A stretch of DNA of 64,000 bases, taken from NCBI RefSeq assembly GCF_017355205.1, contig NZ_JADIJK010000020.1, positions 37,352 to 101,351 of the forward strand. Reading direction: 5' to 3'. Numbering within the stretch: the first letter of the stretch is position 1; the number at the start of each line of letters is the position of its first letter. The notes beneath the pieces are model-generated. The model ran no database searches. It was not told where the DNA came from and saw only the letters and a program-made list of their open reading frames with translations. The position numbers were made by a program, and so were the translations under genes. The DNA is from Bacillus sp. SD088. GTDB lineage: Bacteria; Bacillota; Bacilli; Bacillales; Bacillaceae_C. Shown here piece after piece: positions 19,453-28,452 of the stretch.

Positions 19453-20760
19453 TTACTGTTGCTTTTGCTGTAGTGGACTACCTTTGACGGTTTTTCCAAT
19501 ATAGCTAAGGACAAATTCACTAAACATTGTGTTCGACCATGCAAACCACTCGCGTGTAAATGCTTCTGGGTTGGATGCATTAAAGCCTTCATGCATAAAG
19601 CCTGTTCCACCATCTGTATTCAACAGCGTACGCAAGAGCGATTCTTTTTCTTTCTGGTCAATACTTGTCATACCTTGTACAGAAAGAGCGATATGCCAAA
19701 TATAATGATCTGGTGTATGCGGACTCCCAATACCACTAGCTACTTTTCCTTCATAATAATAAGGATTGTCTCGGCTTAGAATAAAATTTCGTGTGTTTTG
19801 ATAGATTTCATCATCAAAATCACAATAGCCTAGATACGGAGCTGACATTAGACTCGGCACATTGGCATCATCCATTAGTTGATAGCCGCCTGCTCCATCT
19901 ACCTCAAAGGCATAGATTTTTCCGTACATTGGATGTTCGATTACCGCGTGATTTTCAATACCTTCACGGATTTCTTGTCCTAAGTTAGCACACTCTTTGC
20001 CTAGCTCTGCATCTTGTAAAACTGTTTCGCAGATTTCTGCGGCATAGCCCATCACAACAGATGCAAACATGTTGGCAGGTACTAAATAACCGTATGTGCA
20101 AGCATCATCACTTGGACGGAATGCACTCCATGTCATCCCAGTTGGTACAACCTTTGAACCTTTTCCATCCCGAATTAATGTATCCTGTGGTCTGTCTTCT
20201 GTTCGTTCAAAACGATATGGAGAGTTTTGCTCATGATCTTGCTCTGTTTTCCATACCTTGACAATCGTGCGGACTGCTTCATGGAAATCTGCGTTTAGAT
20301 GGCTTGTTTCCTCTGTCGATTTCCAAAGTAAGTACGCTAATTGAATTGGGTAGCAAAGGGAATCAATCTCATATTTTCGCTCCCAAATCCACGGCGTCAT
20401 TTCTGTTTTATCTGTTTGATGTCCTTTCCCATTCGCGGAATCATTAAAAGCATTCGCATAAGGATCATGTAAAACAAATTGGATTTGTCGATTAACGACA
20501 CCAACAAGCATCTCTTTAATTGCATCATCTTCATTTGCCGCCATTAAATAAGGGCGGACTTGAGCTGCAGAATCGCGCAGCCACATTGCTGGAATATCTC
20601 CAGTAATAACGAAGGTTGTCCAATCATCTAGTTGTTTTAAAGTCGTTGAATACGTGTTAACAAAACATTGAGCAAACATCTCGTGTAGCTTTTCCTCCCC
20701 TGGAAAAGCTGTTTTGACTTGCTCGATTATCGCTTGCAATGAAGCTGGTATATTAGTCAT
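19453..20760 (-). CDS. GH125 exo-alpha-1,6-mannosidase
   Basis: 435 aa, full length for the family (metal-independent inverting exo-mannosidases). Residues typical of the (alpha/alpha)6 fold are visible: IPAMWLRDSAAQ at 56-67, a likely general acid Asp in FRPSDD at 214-219 and a likely base Glu391 in MHEGF; the spacing matches the Asp/Glu pair described for Clostridium GH125. No signal peptide. It starts two bases after the GH38 stop upstream, so the two are translated together and probably trim different alpha-mannosyl linkages of one oligosaccharide. Confidence 0.92.
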   Translation of the reverse strand: MTNIPASLQAIIEQVKTAFPGEEKLHEMFAQCFVNTYSTTLKQLDDWTTFVITGDIPAMWLRDSAAQVRPYLMAANEDDAIKEMLVGVVNRQIQFVLHDPYANAFNDSANGKGHQTDKTEMTPWIWERKYEIDSLCYPIQLAYLLWKSTEETSHLNADFHEAVRTIVKVWKTEQDHEQNSPYRFERTEDRPQDTLIRDGKGSKVVPTGMTWSAFRPSDDACTYGYLVPANMFASVVMGYAAEICETVLQDAELGKECANLGQEIREGIENHAVIEHPMYGKIYAFEVDGAGGYQLMDDANVPSLMSAPYLGYCDFDDEIYQNTRNFILSRDNPYYYEGKVASGIGSPHTPDHYIWHIALSVQGMTSIDQKEKESLLRTLLNTDGGTGFMHEGFNASNPEAFTREWFAWSNTMFSEFVLSYIGKTVKGSPLQQKQQ

Positions 20761-20762
20761 GA

Positions 20763-23471
20763 TTAGTTAACTCCTTCCATACCCACAGTCATAATTTTGT
20801 AAGCACCGACTGGTCGCTCTTGGCAGTTTTCCCCAATCGTTTCGATTTTCTCTTCAATTAGATTACTCTCGTAGTAGTTTACATGATCAGGATGATGAAT
20901 GGTTAGTACTTTGTCTTGATAAGAAGGATTATATACCCTTAAGAAAAGATCCTCACTTGTTTCTCCTCTTTTTACACTCGTTAAGACAAGTCCATTGCTT
21001 TCCCATTGCATGAATTGGCCATTCGGTGTTAGCTCTCCGTCATGTGAGTCTGTTTGCACACATACAATCGGAATTTGGAAGTCATAAGCTGCCTCATAAG
21101 CTTTTGCGGAAATCGCATCTCCAGCATGAGGAATCACATACCATTCCGCTGTTTGCTCTCCTAAGCATTGTGCCTCAGGCGTTGGGAAGTATCCCCAGTC
21201 ACCAAGTTCAGAGACAGCACGTAATACCGTAATGGCTAGTGTAGTATTGTCTTCCACCACTTCATATTCTTGCAAACCTTTTGTCGCAACAGTCAATCCA
21301 TTTTTCCCATCTGATAAAGAGGCGAAAGAATGTTGATGATGATCGAAACTTGGATTACTCCATTCTAGCTCTGGCTTATTTGGTCTTTCTACGATTTCAA
21401 AAGCACTTTCCGCTAAATGGTGATTGGTCGAAAAATCAGTTGGATAGACAACCCGAAGCCGATGGTCTTTCGCTGTATTATTGAATGCTAATTTTACGGC
21501 AACCCCTTTTGCTTGTCGATCTAGTGTCAAAATGGTTTTCAATTCAAGTGTAGTCATTTCGTCTGATCGTCTAGCTTCCCGATCTTTATGCCATACAACC
21601 CGATCCTTCAAGTCCTCTAATTCTTCATGAACTGCTGCAGGTATGTTAAATTGATGAGTGATCTCAATTCTTCCTCGTGAAGCATTGTTTTCGACAATTT
21701 TTACGTTTGCCTGCAAGCCTTTTGTAGTATAAGCTTTTTCTCCAGTTGCTTTTTTAAACATATACTCATTGCCGATATCACTTGTGTCTTCATAACTTCC
21801 TACATTTTGTAATTCATGACCTGTTACTTTATCCAGAACATTATACGTTCCATCCTCGTGAACATCTACACGCAGATAGTCATTTTCAAGTACGTTACCG
21901 TCTTTAGCGATTTGTTGTAGTGAAATAGTTGATTCTTTTTCTACAAGGAAGTAAGTAGCATAACCAAGTTCTGCAAGTTCCTCTGTCGCAAACGTTACTT
22001 TTACTTTTTTCGCATAATGTGGCTGCCTAAATTTATCGTCAGGTAAATCATATCCAAATGTAGAGCCTAGGTCTTCAATGGTTGCAGGAATTTCTTCCCC
22101 TTTTTCATTCACAATGGCCAATTTTGGTAGAGCCTTATTTTTCAAATGCCCATGAATTTCTTGTAAAGGCATTTCTCCAAAATAAACTTTTTCAAAATCA
22201 ATCACTTTTTCAACAGTAGTATGACGCTTATAGCCAGCTGTATTCATGACAATCAACGGAATGGCTTTATCAAATCCAGCAGGTGCGGTTGTATTGATTT
22301 TCGCCGCTAATTTTTCTGATTGTTCCTCAATAAGCTTATCAGCCATTTGACCTACTTTTTTAAATCGGGTTACCATTTCTTCATGAACTTCATCAATTGA
22401 ACAACCACAAATACTATCATGTGGATGATTTTGCATCAATTGCTTCCAAGCAAAACGCAGATAATCTTCTGGATATTCTTCCCCGTTCATATAAGCGAAT
22501 GTAGCTAACGGTTCTAATAATCGTTCTAGCTTCGTTTGGGCAGATTGATTCATTTGTTTTAAATAAATACGAGCAGAAGCAGTATTCACTAAAGTAGACC
22601 AACCGTCTGTACGTTGGTTACGCAATTCTCCTTTTACAGTTTGAAGCTTTTCCGGAAGATTGTTTTTGACGGCTTCCATATATTCTTCAAAACTCGAATG
22701 TTTAAATTCAATATCTTGATACATTTCATTAGCTAATTTAATCGCTTCTGGAAGATCCTTTTGTAATGGCTGGTGATCACAGCCGTTCATGTAAAGTAGA
22801 TGCGGTGTTGATGCATATTTTTTCGAATCTGCTAGTTTTTGCTCCCAGAATTTCTTTGCTTCTTCCTCTGAAGCCGGAATTTCATTTCCGTTTGAATACC
22901 AATTGGCAAACAATACACCTAAAACACTTGAACCATCAGGAGATTGCCATTCTAATTCAGAATAAGGAGATTCAAAGTTTTCCGAATCACTGACCATGTT
23001 ATTAAAGCCAGTTGGTTTAACTCCACGGCCAAATGCAGCTGTATCAATACCAGCTTGTTTGAGCATTTGTGGAGCTTGTCCATAGATGCCGAATGTATCT
23101 GGGAAATAACCAAGCTTTGAATAAGGACCATATTTCTTCGCTTCATTAATCCCAATCACTAAATTACGTACATTGGCTTCTGCACTTGTTAGAAAAGCAT
23201 CCTGTAAAATATACCAAGGTCCAATGATGATTCTTTTTTCTTGAATATATTTTTTTACGAGTTCAAATTTTTCCGGACGGACTTCCAAATAATCGTCCAA
23301 AGCAATGGTTTGTCCATCTAAATGAAAGCTTTTATAATCAGGATCATTTTCTAATTTCTCCAATAAAGCATCCATTAATTTCACTAAATAAAAACGATGT
23401 TTCTCAAAAGGCAGATACCACTCACGATCCCAATGTGAATGAGAAATAATATGTGCTGTTGTGTTTGCCAT
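20763..23471 (-). CDS. GH38 alpha-mannosidase (MngB-like short form)
   Basis: About 902 aa from the ATG at 23471, with AAAGGA about 11 bases upstream; a GTG three codons earlier lies too close to the site. Zinc-site motif SHSHWDREW is at the N terminus, the nucleophile Asp in GYFPDTFGIYGQ near 125, and the third zinc motif in NHPHDSICG near 350. Length and motifs match bacterial MngB/YbgG-type enzymes, which act on mannosylglycerate or short mannosides, although this operon suggests N-glycan or mannan fragments. Cytoplasmic. First gene of the mannoside operon. Confidence 0.92.
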   Translation of the reverse strand: MANTTAHIISHSHWDREWYLPFEKHRFYLVKLMDALLEKLENDPDYKSFHLDGQTIALDDYLEVRPEKFELVKKYIQEKRIIIGPWYILQDAFLTSAEANVRNLVIGINEAKKYGPYSKLGYFPDTFGIYGQAPQMLKQAGIDTAAFGRGVKPTGFNNMVSDSENFESPYSELEWQSPDGSSVLGVLFANWYSNGNEIPASEEEAKKFWEQKLADSKKYASTPHLLYMNGCDHQPLQKDLPEAIKLANEMYQDIEFKHSSFEEYMEAVKNNLPEKLQTVKGELRNQRTDGWSTLVNTASARIYLKQMNQSAQTKLERLLEPLATFAYMNGEEYPEDYLRFAWKQLMQNHPHDSICGCSIDEVHEEMVTRFKKVGQMADKLIEEQSEKLAAKINTTAPAGFDKAIPLIVMNTAGYKRHTTVEKVIDFEKVYFGEMPLQEIHGHLKNKALPKLAIVNEKGEEIPATIEDLGSTFGYDLPDDKFRQPHYAKKVKVTFATEELAELGYATYFLVEKESTISLQQIAKDGNVLENDYLRVDVHEDGTYNVLDKVTGHELQNVGSYEDTSDIGNEYMFKKATGEKAYTTKGLQANVKIVENNASRGRIEITHQFNIPAAVHEELEDLKDRVVWHKDREARRSDEMTTLELKTILTLDRQAKGVAVKLAFNNTAKDHRLRVVYPTDFSTNHHLAESAFEIVERPNKPELEWSNPSFDHHQHSFASLSDGKNGLTVATKGLQEYEVVEDNTTLAITVLRAVSELGDWGYFPTPEAQCLGEQTAEWYVIPHAGDAISAKAYEAAYDFQIPIVCVQTDSHDGELTPNGQFMQWESNGLVLTSVKRGETSEDLFLRVYNPSYQDKVLTIHHPDHVNYYESNLIEEKIETIGENCQERPVGAYKIMTVGMEGVN

Positions 23472-23527
23472 GTTGTTCACAATCCTTTCTAGTCATCACG
23501 ACATCCTAATTTATCCCGCTTTAACGG

Positions 23528-23620
23528 GCAGTAAGACCCCCACAAGAATTCAAGGTGAAAACAAGAATTGTAAGTGGGGGATGAAAAAACCCCACTGAAT
23601 GAAGTTTCACTTTATGGGTA
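23528..23620. repeat. GGCAGTAAGACC hairpin element, copy 1
   Basis: Starts GGCAGTAAGACCCCCAC, with a stem CCCCCAC (23537-23543) against GTGGGGG (about 23573-23579), followed by GATGAAAAAACCCCACTGAA. A diverged version lies at 48361-48455 with the same order of blocks (GGCAGTAAGACC, GAATTC, AAACAAGAA, ACTGAA-GGAAGT). It may be a mobile-element end remnant; no transposase is nearby. Confidence 0.5.
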
Positions 23621-23784
23621 CTTACAGAAACCGCTGTCAAACACCCCCGAAATTACCCTATCTTTCATACTTGTTAATCATACAACTATACATTAGTAAT
23701 CTAGAAAAAAAAAGTCAATCCCCTCGAACTCTTCCATATCATTTTTTCAGCTTTTCTAAACATAATCAACACACTAAATTTCGA

Positions 23785-23925
23785 CAGCAAAAGTACAAGC
23801 TATTTAGCGATGTACAACTTGTCGATAGGGATGAACGGCCAAAGACATGCCGTCCTGGCGGCAAACTCAAACCGCAACGACAATTGCACTAGTATATCCT
23901 GTCCGGCGCTACGCCGATGGAGCCT
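23785..23925. repeat. Bacillaceae mosaic intergenic repeat, copy 3
   Basis: Matches the body of the repeat at 28211-28375: AAAAGTACAAGC-TTTAGCGATGTACAA, then GATGAACGGC, GCCGTCCTGGCGGCAAACTCAAACCGC and GCACTAGTATATCCTG. More diverged than the two copies at 28 kb. Confidence 0.6.
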
Positions 23926-23995
23926 GGGACGACAAAAGTCAAAACTACAACTTAGCCATAAGCGACAATTTTATAATTTCCTTAACCACAAAGAA

Positions 23996-24016
23996 AAGTC
24001 AGCACTAGGCTGACTT
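23996..24016 (-). terminator. Terminator directly after galT
   Basis: Perfect stem AAGTCAGC/GCTGACTT with a five-base loop, followed on the minus strand by TTCTTTG. It begins at the base next to the galT stop and closes the galKET transcript. Confidence 0.8.
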
Positions 24017-25546
24017 CTAATCTTTATTAATCGTATGAATAAATGTCTGAAAGGCTGCTTTTCCTTCTTGGGTTCTTTTGAATACTCCTGCATGTTCTAA
24101 TACAGTTGAGAAAACATGGCCCACTTCTTCTTGGAGGATAGACTGTACATTGTCTTGACTTAGTTCTGAATAATTTGCTTTAATCTGACAAGCCCAGTCA
24201 GCATGTTTCTCTGTCATCTCATCTGTCTTTAATTTCTCTTCATAGTTTGGTAGAAGAAGATATTCTCCCACTCGTTGAAGCTCATCCTTTAAGCGGCCTG
24301 GAAGAACAGCAAGGCCCATTACTTCAATTAAGCCAATGTTTTCCTTCTTGATATGGTGAACTTCTGCATGCGGATGAAAAATGCCTAATGGATGCCGTTC
24401 ACTTGTTCGATTATTACGTAACACAAGATCAAATTCATATTTTTCCCCAGAGCGACAAACAATCGGTGTAATCGTATTATGAGGAACTCCGTCGGTTGAT
24501 GCCATGATATCCACGGTGGGATCACTGTAATCTTGCCAGCGTTTCAAAATATAATGCGCTAATTCTGCTAGTTGCTGACGATCTTTGCCTCTTAAACGAA
24601 TAACAGACATGGGCCAGCGTACAATCCCCGCTTCTACTTCTTCATAGCCTTCAAAAGAAAATGTGTATTCCATTTCCGCCTTCGCCATCGGGAAAATATG
24701 GTTTCCACCCTGAAAGTGATCATGACTTAAAATCGAGCCACCGACAATTGGCAAATCAGCATTGGACCCAACAAAATAGTGTGGGAACTGTTCAACAAAA
24801 GCTAATAAACGATGAAAGCCTTTTTTAGATATTTTCATAGGAACATGTTCTCCAGAGAAAACGATCGCATGCTCGTTATAATAAACATAAGGAGAAAATT
24901 GCAAATACCATTGTTCTCCTTCTAATTCTACAGGGATAATGCGATGATTTTGCCGTGCAGGATGATCCACTCGCCCCGAGTATCCGGTGTTTTCTTTACA
25001 TAACAAGCATTTTGGATAACTGAATGTCTTTTTTGTTTTTTCTGCTGAAATCGCAATCGGGTCTTTTTCTGGCTTCGATAAATTAATCGTGATTTCTAAA
25101 TCTCCATAAGGGGTTGGTGAAAACCAATGTTCATTTTTGGCAATTCGATCTGTTCGAATATAGTGAGAATCCTTCGCCAATTGATAAAAGTATTCAGTTG
25201 CTCTTTGCGGTCCTTCTTCTTTATAAATCGAATAGAAGTTATCAATAATGCTTGAAGGTCTGGCGATTAAAGTGCCCATTAAATTAGTATCCAACAAATC
25301 TCGAAATGTGACTGTGTTATGCTCTAAGCGGCCATTTTCAGCCGCCCAATCTAAAATAGTTGCCAATATATGGACAGGAGATGCCTCGCTCGAATCTGTC
25401 CCTGTTGTTGTGATAGACAAGTCCCAATCCTCTAAATCAAGGGCTTGCAGTAACTGATTACGCACAAAGTCGACATCCCATTTTTCAATTAGCTGTTTCT
25501 GTAAGCCATACTGGACTAGCTGTTCTAACGCAGAATAAATATTCAT
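24017..25546 (-). CDS. galT: UDP-glucose--hexose-1-phosphate uridylyltransferase (Firmicutes type)
   Basis: 509 aa, the length of the Bacillus/Lactobacillus class of GalT. The active-site motif HDHFQGG follows GGSILS near residue 250, and a CxxC pair (CLLC) near 187 precedes YSGRVDHPARQNHR. It exchanges UMP between UDP-glucose and galactose-1-phosphate in the Leloir pathway. The ATG at 25546 has GAGGAGG six bases upstream. Third gene after galK and galE, separated from galE by a palindromic repeat. Confidence 0.95.
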   Translation of the reverse strand: MNIYSALEQLVQYGLQKQLIEKWDVDFVRNQLLQALDLEDWDLSITTTGTDSSEASPVHILATILDWAAENGRLEHNTVTFRDLLDTNLMGTLIARPSSIIDNFYSIYKEEGPQRATEYFYQLAKDSHYIRTDRIAKNEHWFSPTPYGDLEITINLSKPEKDPIAISAEKTKKTFSYPKCLLCKENTGYSGRVDHPARQNHRIIPVELEGEQWYLQFSPYVYYNEHAIVFSGEHVPMKISKKGFHRLLAFVEQFPHYFVGSNADLPIVGGSILSHDHFQGGNHIFPMAKAEMEYTFSFEGYEEVEAGIVRWPMSVIRLRGKDRQQLAELAHYILKRWQDYSDPTVDIMASTDGVPHNTITPIVCRSGEKYEFDLVLRNNRTSERHPLGIFHPHAEVHHIKKENIGLIEVMGLAVLPGRLKDELQRVGEYLLLPNYEEKLKTDEMTEKHADWACQIKANYSELSQDNVQSILQEEVGHVFSTVLEHAGVFKRTQEGKAAFQTFIHTINKD

Positions 25547-25589
25547 ATGCTGCCTCCTCTTTATTACCACACTACTTATTTAACAATAA

Positions 25590-25674
25590 AAGGCTGGGAC
25601 ATAAGTATTTTCCTCCGCTAAGGGCATACAATTGTTCGTCCTTGAGGTTAACGTTTTTAATTATGTCCAGCCTT
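25590..25674. repeat. GGGACA-type palindromic element between galE and galT
   Basis: Inverted ends AAGGCTGGGACATAA (25590-25604) and TTATGTCCAGCCTT (25661-25674) enclose TATTTTCCTCC, which is also found just inside the element at 1265-1505, so this is a shortened relative. On the minus strand the stem is followed by TTATTG. It could partly terminate or stabilise the gal mRNA. Confidence 0.6.
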
Positions 25675-25693
25675 GTTCCATTCGTACGAACGC

Positions 25694-26683
25694 CTATTTC
25701 TCGTAGCCATTAGGATGTTCAACAAACCAATCCCATGCACTTTGGATCATCGATTCTAATGAAGCATGCTGTGGCTTCCATCCAAGCTCCTTTTGGGCTT
25801 TTGCAGAAGTGGCAACGAGTTTTGCCGGGTCACCAGCACGTCTTGGAGCAACAACAGCCGGAATTTCTTTTTCCGTCACTTTTCGAGCCGCTTCAATCAC
25901 TTCTTTTACACTGAAGCCATTGCCATTTCCTAAATTATAAGTACCGCTTTCCCCTGTTTTACGTAATTTCTCAATGGCTAAGAGATGGGCATCAACAAGG
26001 TCCATAACATGGATATAGTCACGAATACAGGTGCCATCCGCGGTATCATAGTCCTCACCGAAAATAGAAATTTCCTTTCGTTTGCCAAGTGCTACTTGTA
26101 AAATAATCGGGATGAGGTGAGTCTCAGGATCATGATCTTCTCCAATAATGCCATTTGGATGAGCGCCCGCAACGTTAAAGTAGCGTAAAACAACATAGTG
26201 AATACCATGAGCCGCTTCTGTCCATTTCAACATTTTCTCTATCGACAATTTTGTTTCTCCATAAGGATTTGTTGGATCCGTGACTGCCGTTTCAGGAATC
26301 GGAATTTCCGTAGGTTCCCCAAAGACCGCTGCTGTTGAAGAGAAAACAATTTTGTCAACTTGATGCTTTTTCATGGTTTGTAATAAGGCCATTGCTCCGC
26401 CAACATTATTATCATAATAGTCAAGCGGGATTTGCACACTTTCCCCTACAAGTGAATTGGCTGCAAAATGCATCACAGCATCAATTTTATTTTCCGAAAA
26501 AACTTTATCTAAAAAGGGCAAATCTCTTATATCCCCTTCATAAAACTTTGCCCCTTCTAGCAAAGCTTCCTTATGCCCCTTCTGCAAATTATCGACTACA
26601 ACTACATCTTCACCCTGTGCCAGTACCTGTGCCACCGCATGGCTTCCAATATAGCCTGCTCCACCACACACTAAAATCGCCAT
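25694..26683 (-). CDS. galE: UDP-glucose 4-epimerase
   Basis: 329 aa SDR enzyme. The NAD site GGAGYIGSH is at 7-15, the catalytic tyrosine-lysine pair is in NPYGETK near 143-149, and FSSTAAVFG carries the catalytic serine/threonine. It interconverts UDP-galactose and UDP-glucose. GGGAGGGG precedes the ATG. Sixty bases separate it from galK. Confidence 0.96.
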   Translation of the reverse strand: MAILVCGGAGYIGSHAVAQVLAQGEDVVVVDNLQKGHKEALLEGAKFYEGDIRDLPFLDKVFSENKIDAVMHFAANSLVGESVQIPLDYYDNNVGGAMALLQTMKKHQVDKIVFSSTAAVFGEPTEIPIPETAVTDPTNPYGETKLSIEKMLKWTEAAHGIHYVVLRYFNVAGAHPNGIIGEDHDPETHLIPIILQVALGKRKEISIFGEDYDTADGTCIRDYIHVMDLVDAHLLAIEKLRKTGESGTYNLGNGNGFSVKEVIEAARKVTEKEIPAVVAPRRAGDPAKLVATSAKAQKELGWKPQHASLESMIQSAWDWFVEHPNGYEK

Positions 26684-26743
26684 CTATTTTCCCCTCCCAT
26701 TAATATCATTCGACATTATTCGAGTCGATTCGGTTCGTGCCTG

Positions 26744-27913
26744 TCACCGTAGTTCTTTCGCACCATCACCAATTGCGACGGTGTAGAAGTCTGCCTTGAT
26801 TCCTGTTGCTTCTTCATAGCTTGCACCGACGTTTTGGATGAAGGAATCAAGATGCGTTTTTTTGACGAGATTGATGGTGCAGCCACCGAACCCCGCTCCA
26901 GTCATCCTTGCTCCTAAAGCATCTTCATTCCAAGCTGCTTCTACAAGCGTATCTAATTCTTTTCCCGTTACTTCATAGTCATCGCGTAGTGATAGATGCG
27001 AGGCACTCATTAATTTTCCAAAAGCCGCAAGATCTCCATCTTTTAATTTATCGACGGCCACTAGGGTACGAGCATTTTCGGAAACAGCATGTTTCGCGCG
27101 TTTACGGTCTGTTTCATTATCGATTAAGTATTTATTAGCTTCAAATTCATCTACGGTTAAATCTCCTAGAGATTGAATATCCAATTCCTTTTGCAATTGC
27201 TTCAAAGCCCGTTCACATTCCGCGCGACGTTCATTATATTTGGAGTCTGCTAAACCACGGCTTTTATTTGTATTGGCAATAACCAAAGCATAATCCTCCA
27301 AGTGGATTGGCGTATAGTGATATTCGAGTGTCTGACAATCTAAGAGAACCGCATGATCCTTCTTCCCCATCCCACTTGCAAATTGATCCATAATCCCACA
27401 ATTCACACCAACAAATTCATTTTCTGCTTTTTGCGAGTACTTCACCATATCAAGCATCTCTACTTGAAAATCGAATAACTCATTGATCATAACCGACGTA
27501 ACAAGTTCAAGCGATGCAGAAGAAGAAAGACCGGCACTATTCGGAATATCGCCATAATACAAGATATCCAAGCCATGAGGAAGCTTATGACCTGCCTTCT
27601 GGAATATATCGATCACACCTTTTGGATAATTAACCCAATCATCGCTTTTCTTATAGACGAGATCATCTACATTCACTTCTACGACGCCCTTTTCCGCAAA
27701 ATTCATCGAGTAAAATCTTAGCGTCTGATCCTCTCTTTTTTTCACTAAAATAGTTGTACCCACATCTAACGCACAAGGAAAAACATGGCCGCCGTTATAG
27801 TCAGTATGCTCACCAATTAAATTGACACGCCCTGGCGCAAAGAAAAAGCGTGCATTTTTGCTGTCACCGTATACCTTTTCAAATTTCTTTGTTAACTTCT
27901 CTAGATTTTCCAA
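26744..27913 (-). CDS. galK: Galactokinase
   Basis: 389 aa from a TTG at 27913, five bases after AGAGGTGA; a GTG at 27922 would sit inside that ribosome site. The three GHMP-kinase motifs are clear: GRVNLIGEHTDYNGG near 28, GLSSSASLEL near 122 and GAGFGGCTINL near 340. It phosphorylates galactose to galactose-1-phosphate. First gene of galK-galE-galT and divergent from the ROK regulator. Confidence 0.96.
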   Translation of the reverse strand: MENLEKLTKKFEKVYGDSKNARFFFAPGRVNLIGEHTDYNGGHVFPCALDVGTTILVKKREDQTLRFYSMNFAEKGVVEVNVDDLVYKKSDDWVNYPKGVIDIFQKAGHKLPHGLDILYYGDIPNSAGLSSSASLELVTSVMINELFDFQVEMLDMVKYSQKAENEFVGVNCGIMDQFASGMGKKDHAVLLDCQTLEYHYTPIHLEDYALVIANTNKSRGLADSKYNERRAECERALKQLQKELDIQSLGDLTVDEFEANKYLIDNETDRKRAKHAVSENARTLVAVDKLKDGDLAAFGKLMSASHLSLRDDYEVTGKELDTLVEAAWNEDALGARMTGAGFGGCTINLVKKTHLDSFIQNVGASYEEATGIKADFYTVAIGDGAKELR

Positions 27914-27982
27914 TTTGGTCACCTCTTTGTTTTGTAAGATTTAATCTCCGAAAACTTAATTAATTAATTTAACTTACTTTAT

Positions 27983-28003
27983 ATGTTATTATAAAAATAA
28001 CAT
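27983..28003. promoter_or_regulatory. Palindrome upstream of galK, candidate operator
   Basis: ATGTTATT and AATAACAT are perfect inverted arms around a five-base centre, 70-90 bases before the galK start and overlapping a TATAAT-like sequence on the minus strand. The adjacent divergent ROK regulator is the obvious candidate to bind it; this is inference. Confidence 0.45.
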
Positions 28004-28021
28004 TTTTGCAATGACTAATTA

Positions 28022-28180
28022 TCATAAGAAAAGCGCAAGCGCCCGTTTAGCGACGTACAAACTTTTTAGGGGCCTGACGAGATAAAGGAAACACAGTGAG
28101 CCTGATAAGGCGAGCTGATGTTGACTTATCGTAGGAAGGCACCGAAAGTTTGCTAGTCGCTGGGCGCTGGAGCTGGATCA
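28022..28180. repeat. Bacillaceae mosaic intergenic repeat, copy 1
   Basis: Begins TCATAAGAAAAGCGCAAGCG and ends TGGGCGCTGGAGCT; the two ends are imperfect inverted repeats (AGCGCCC..TTAGCGAC against GTCGCTGGGCGCT). The first 45 bases are identical to copy 2 at 28211-28255, but the bodies differ. Confidence 0.7.
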
Positions 28181-28210
28181 AGCATTAGCCAAAATTTATA
28201 CTTTCTTACC

Positions 28211-28375
28211 TCATAAGAAAAGCGCAAGCGCCCGTTTAGCGACGTACAAACTTTTCATAATAAGGATGAACAGCTAAATTCGCGCCGTCTTGGCGGCAGA
28301 CTCAAACCGCGCCGTCCTAGCGCTTTGTCTGCACTAGTACATCCTTGTACGTCGCAACGCTGTTCTGACCAACAT
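28211..28375. repeat. Bacillaceae mosaic intergenic repeat, copy 2
   Basis: Shares its first 45 bases exactly with copy 1, then continues with the body seen in copy 3 at 23785-23925 (GCCGTCTTGGCGGCAGACTC, GCACTAGTACATCC). Its GTACATCCTTGTACGTCG block is also found, inverted, inside the repeat at 37024-37228. Confidence 0.7.
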
Positions 28376-28452
28376 CTTACGTGATTAAAAAGAGTTTTCC
28401 TTCTTGTGGATAACAACTATTATCTCCTAAATAGAAGAAAGGATTTGTCATA

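Larger units (their letters stand above)
23472..24016. other. Intergenic region upstream of mannoside operon, repeat-rich
   Basis: 545 bases without a supported gene. It contains a hairpin element (23528-23620), a mosaic repeat (23785-23925), a GCCTGGGAC half element near 23927 and the galT terminator. The promoter of the GH38 gene must lie here, but I see no clear -35/-10 pair. A 97-codon frame across the repeats is discounted. Confidence 0.6.
27914..28452. other. Divergent galK/ROK intergenic region with two repeats
   Basis: 539 bases. The galK side (27940-28010) is very AT-rich and carries a palindrome at 27983-28003. Two mosaic repeats occupy about 28022-28180 and 28211-28375. The short stretch 28376-28452 contains TTGTGG and TAAATA spaced 18 bases, a weak promoter candidate for the ROK gene. 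Confidence 0.6.

Noticed and set aside
23599..23892. 97-codon plus-strand frame upstream of the mannoside operon
   Set aside because: It covers repeat sequence only and has unlikely composition.
28407..28420. GTGGATAACAAC, like part of the E. coli lac operator
   Set aside because: Only a chance half match; the nearby regulator is ROK-type, not LacI-type.
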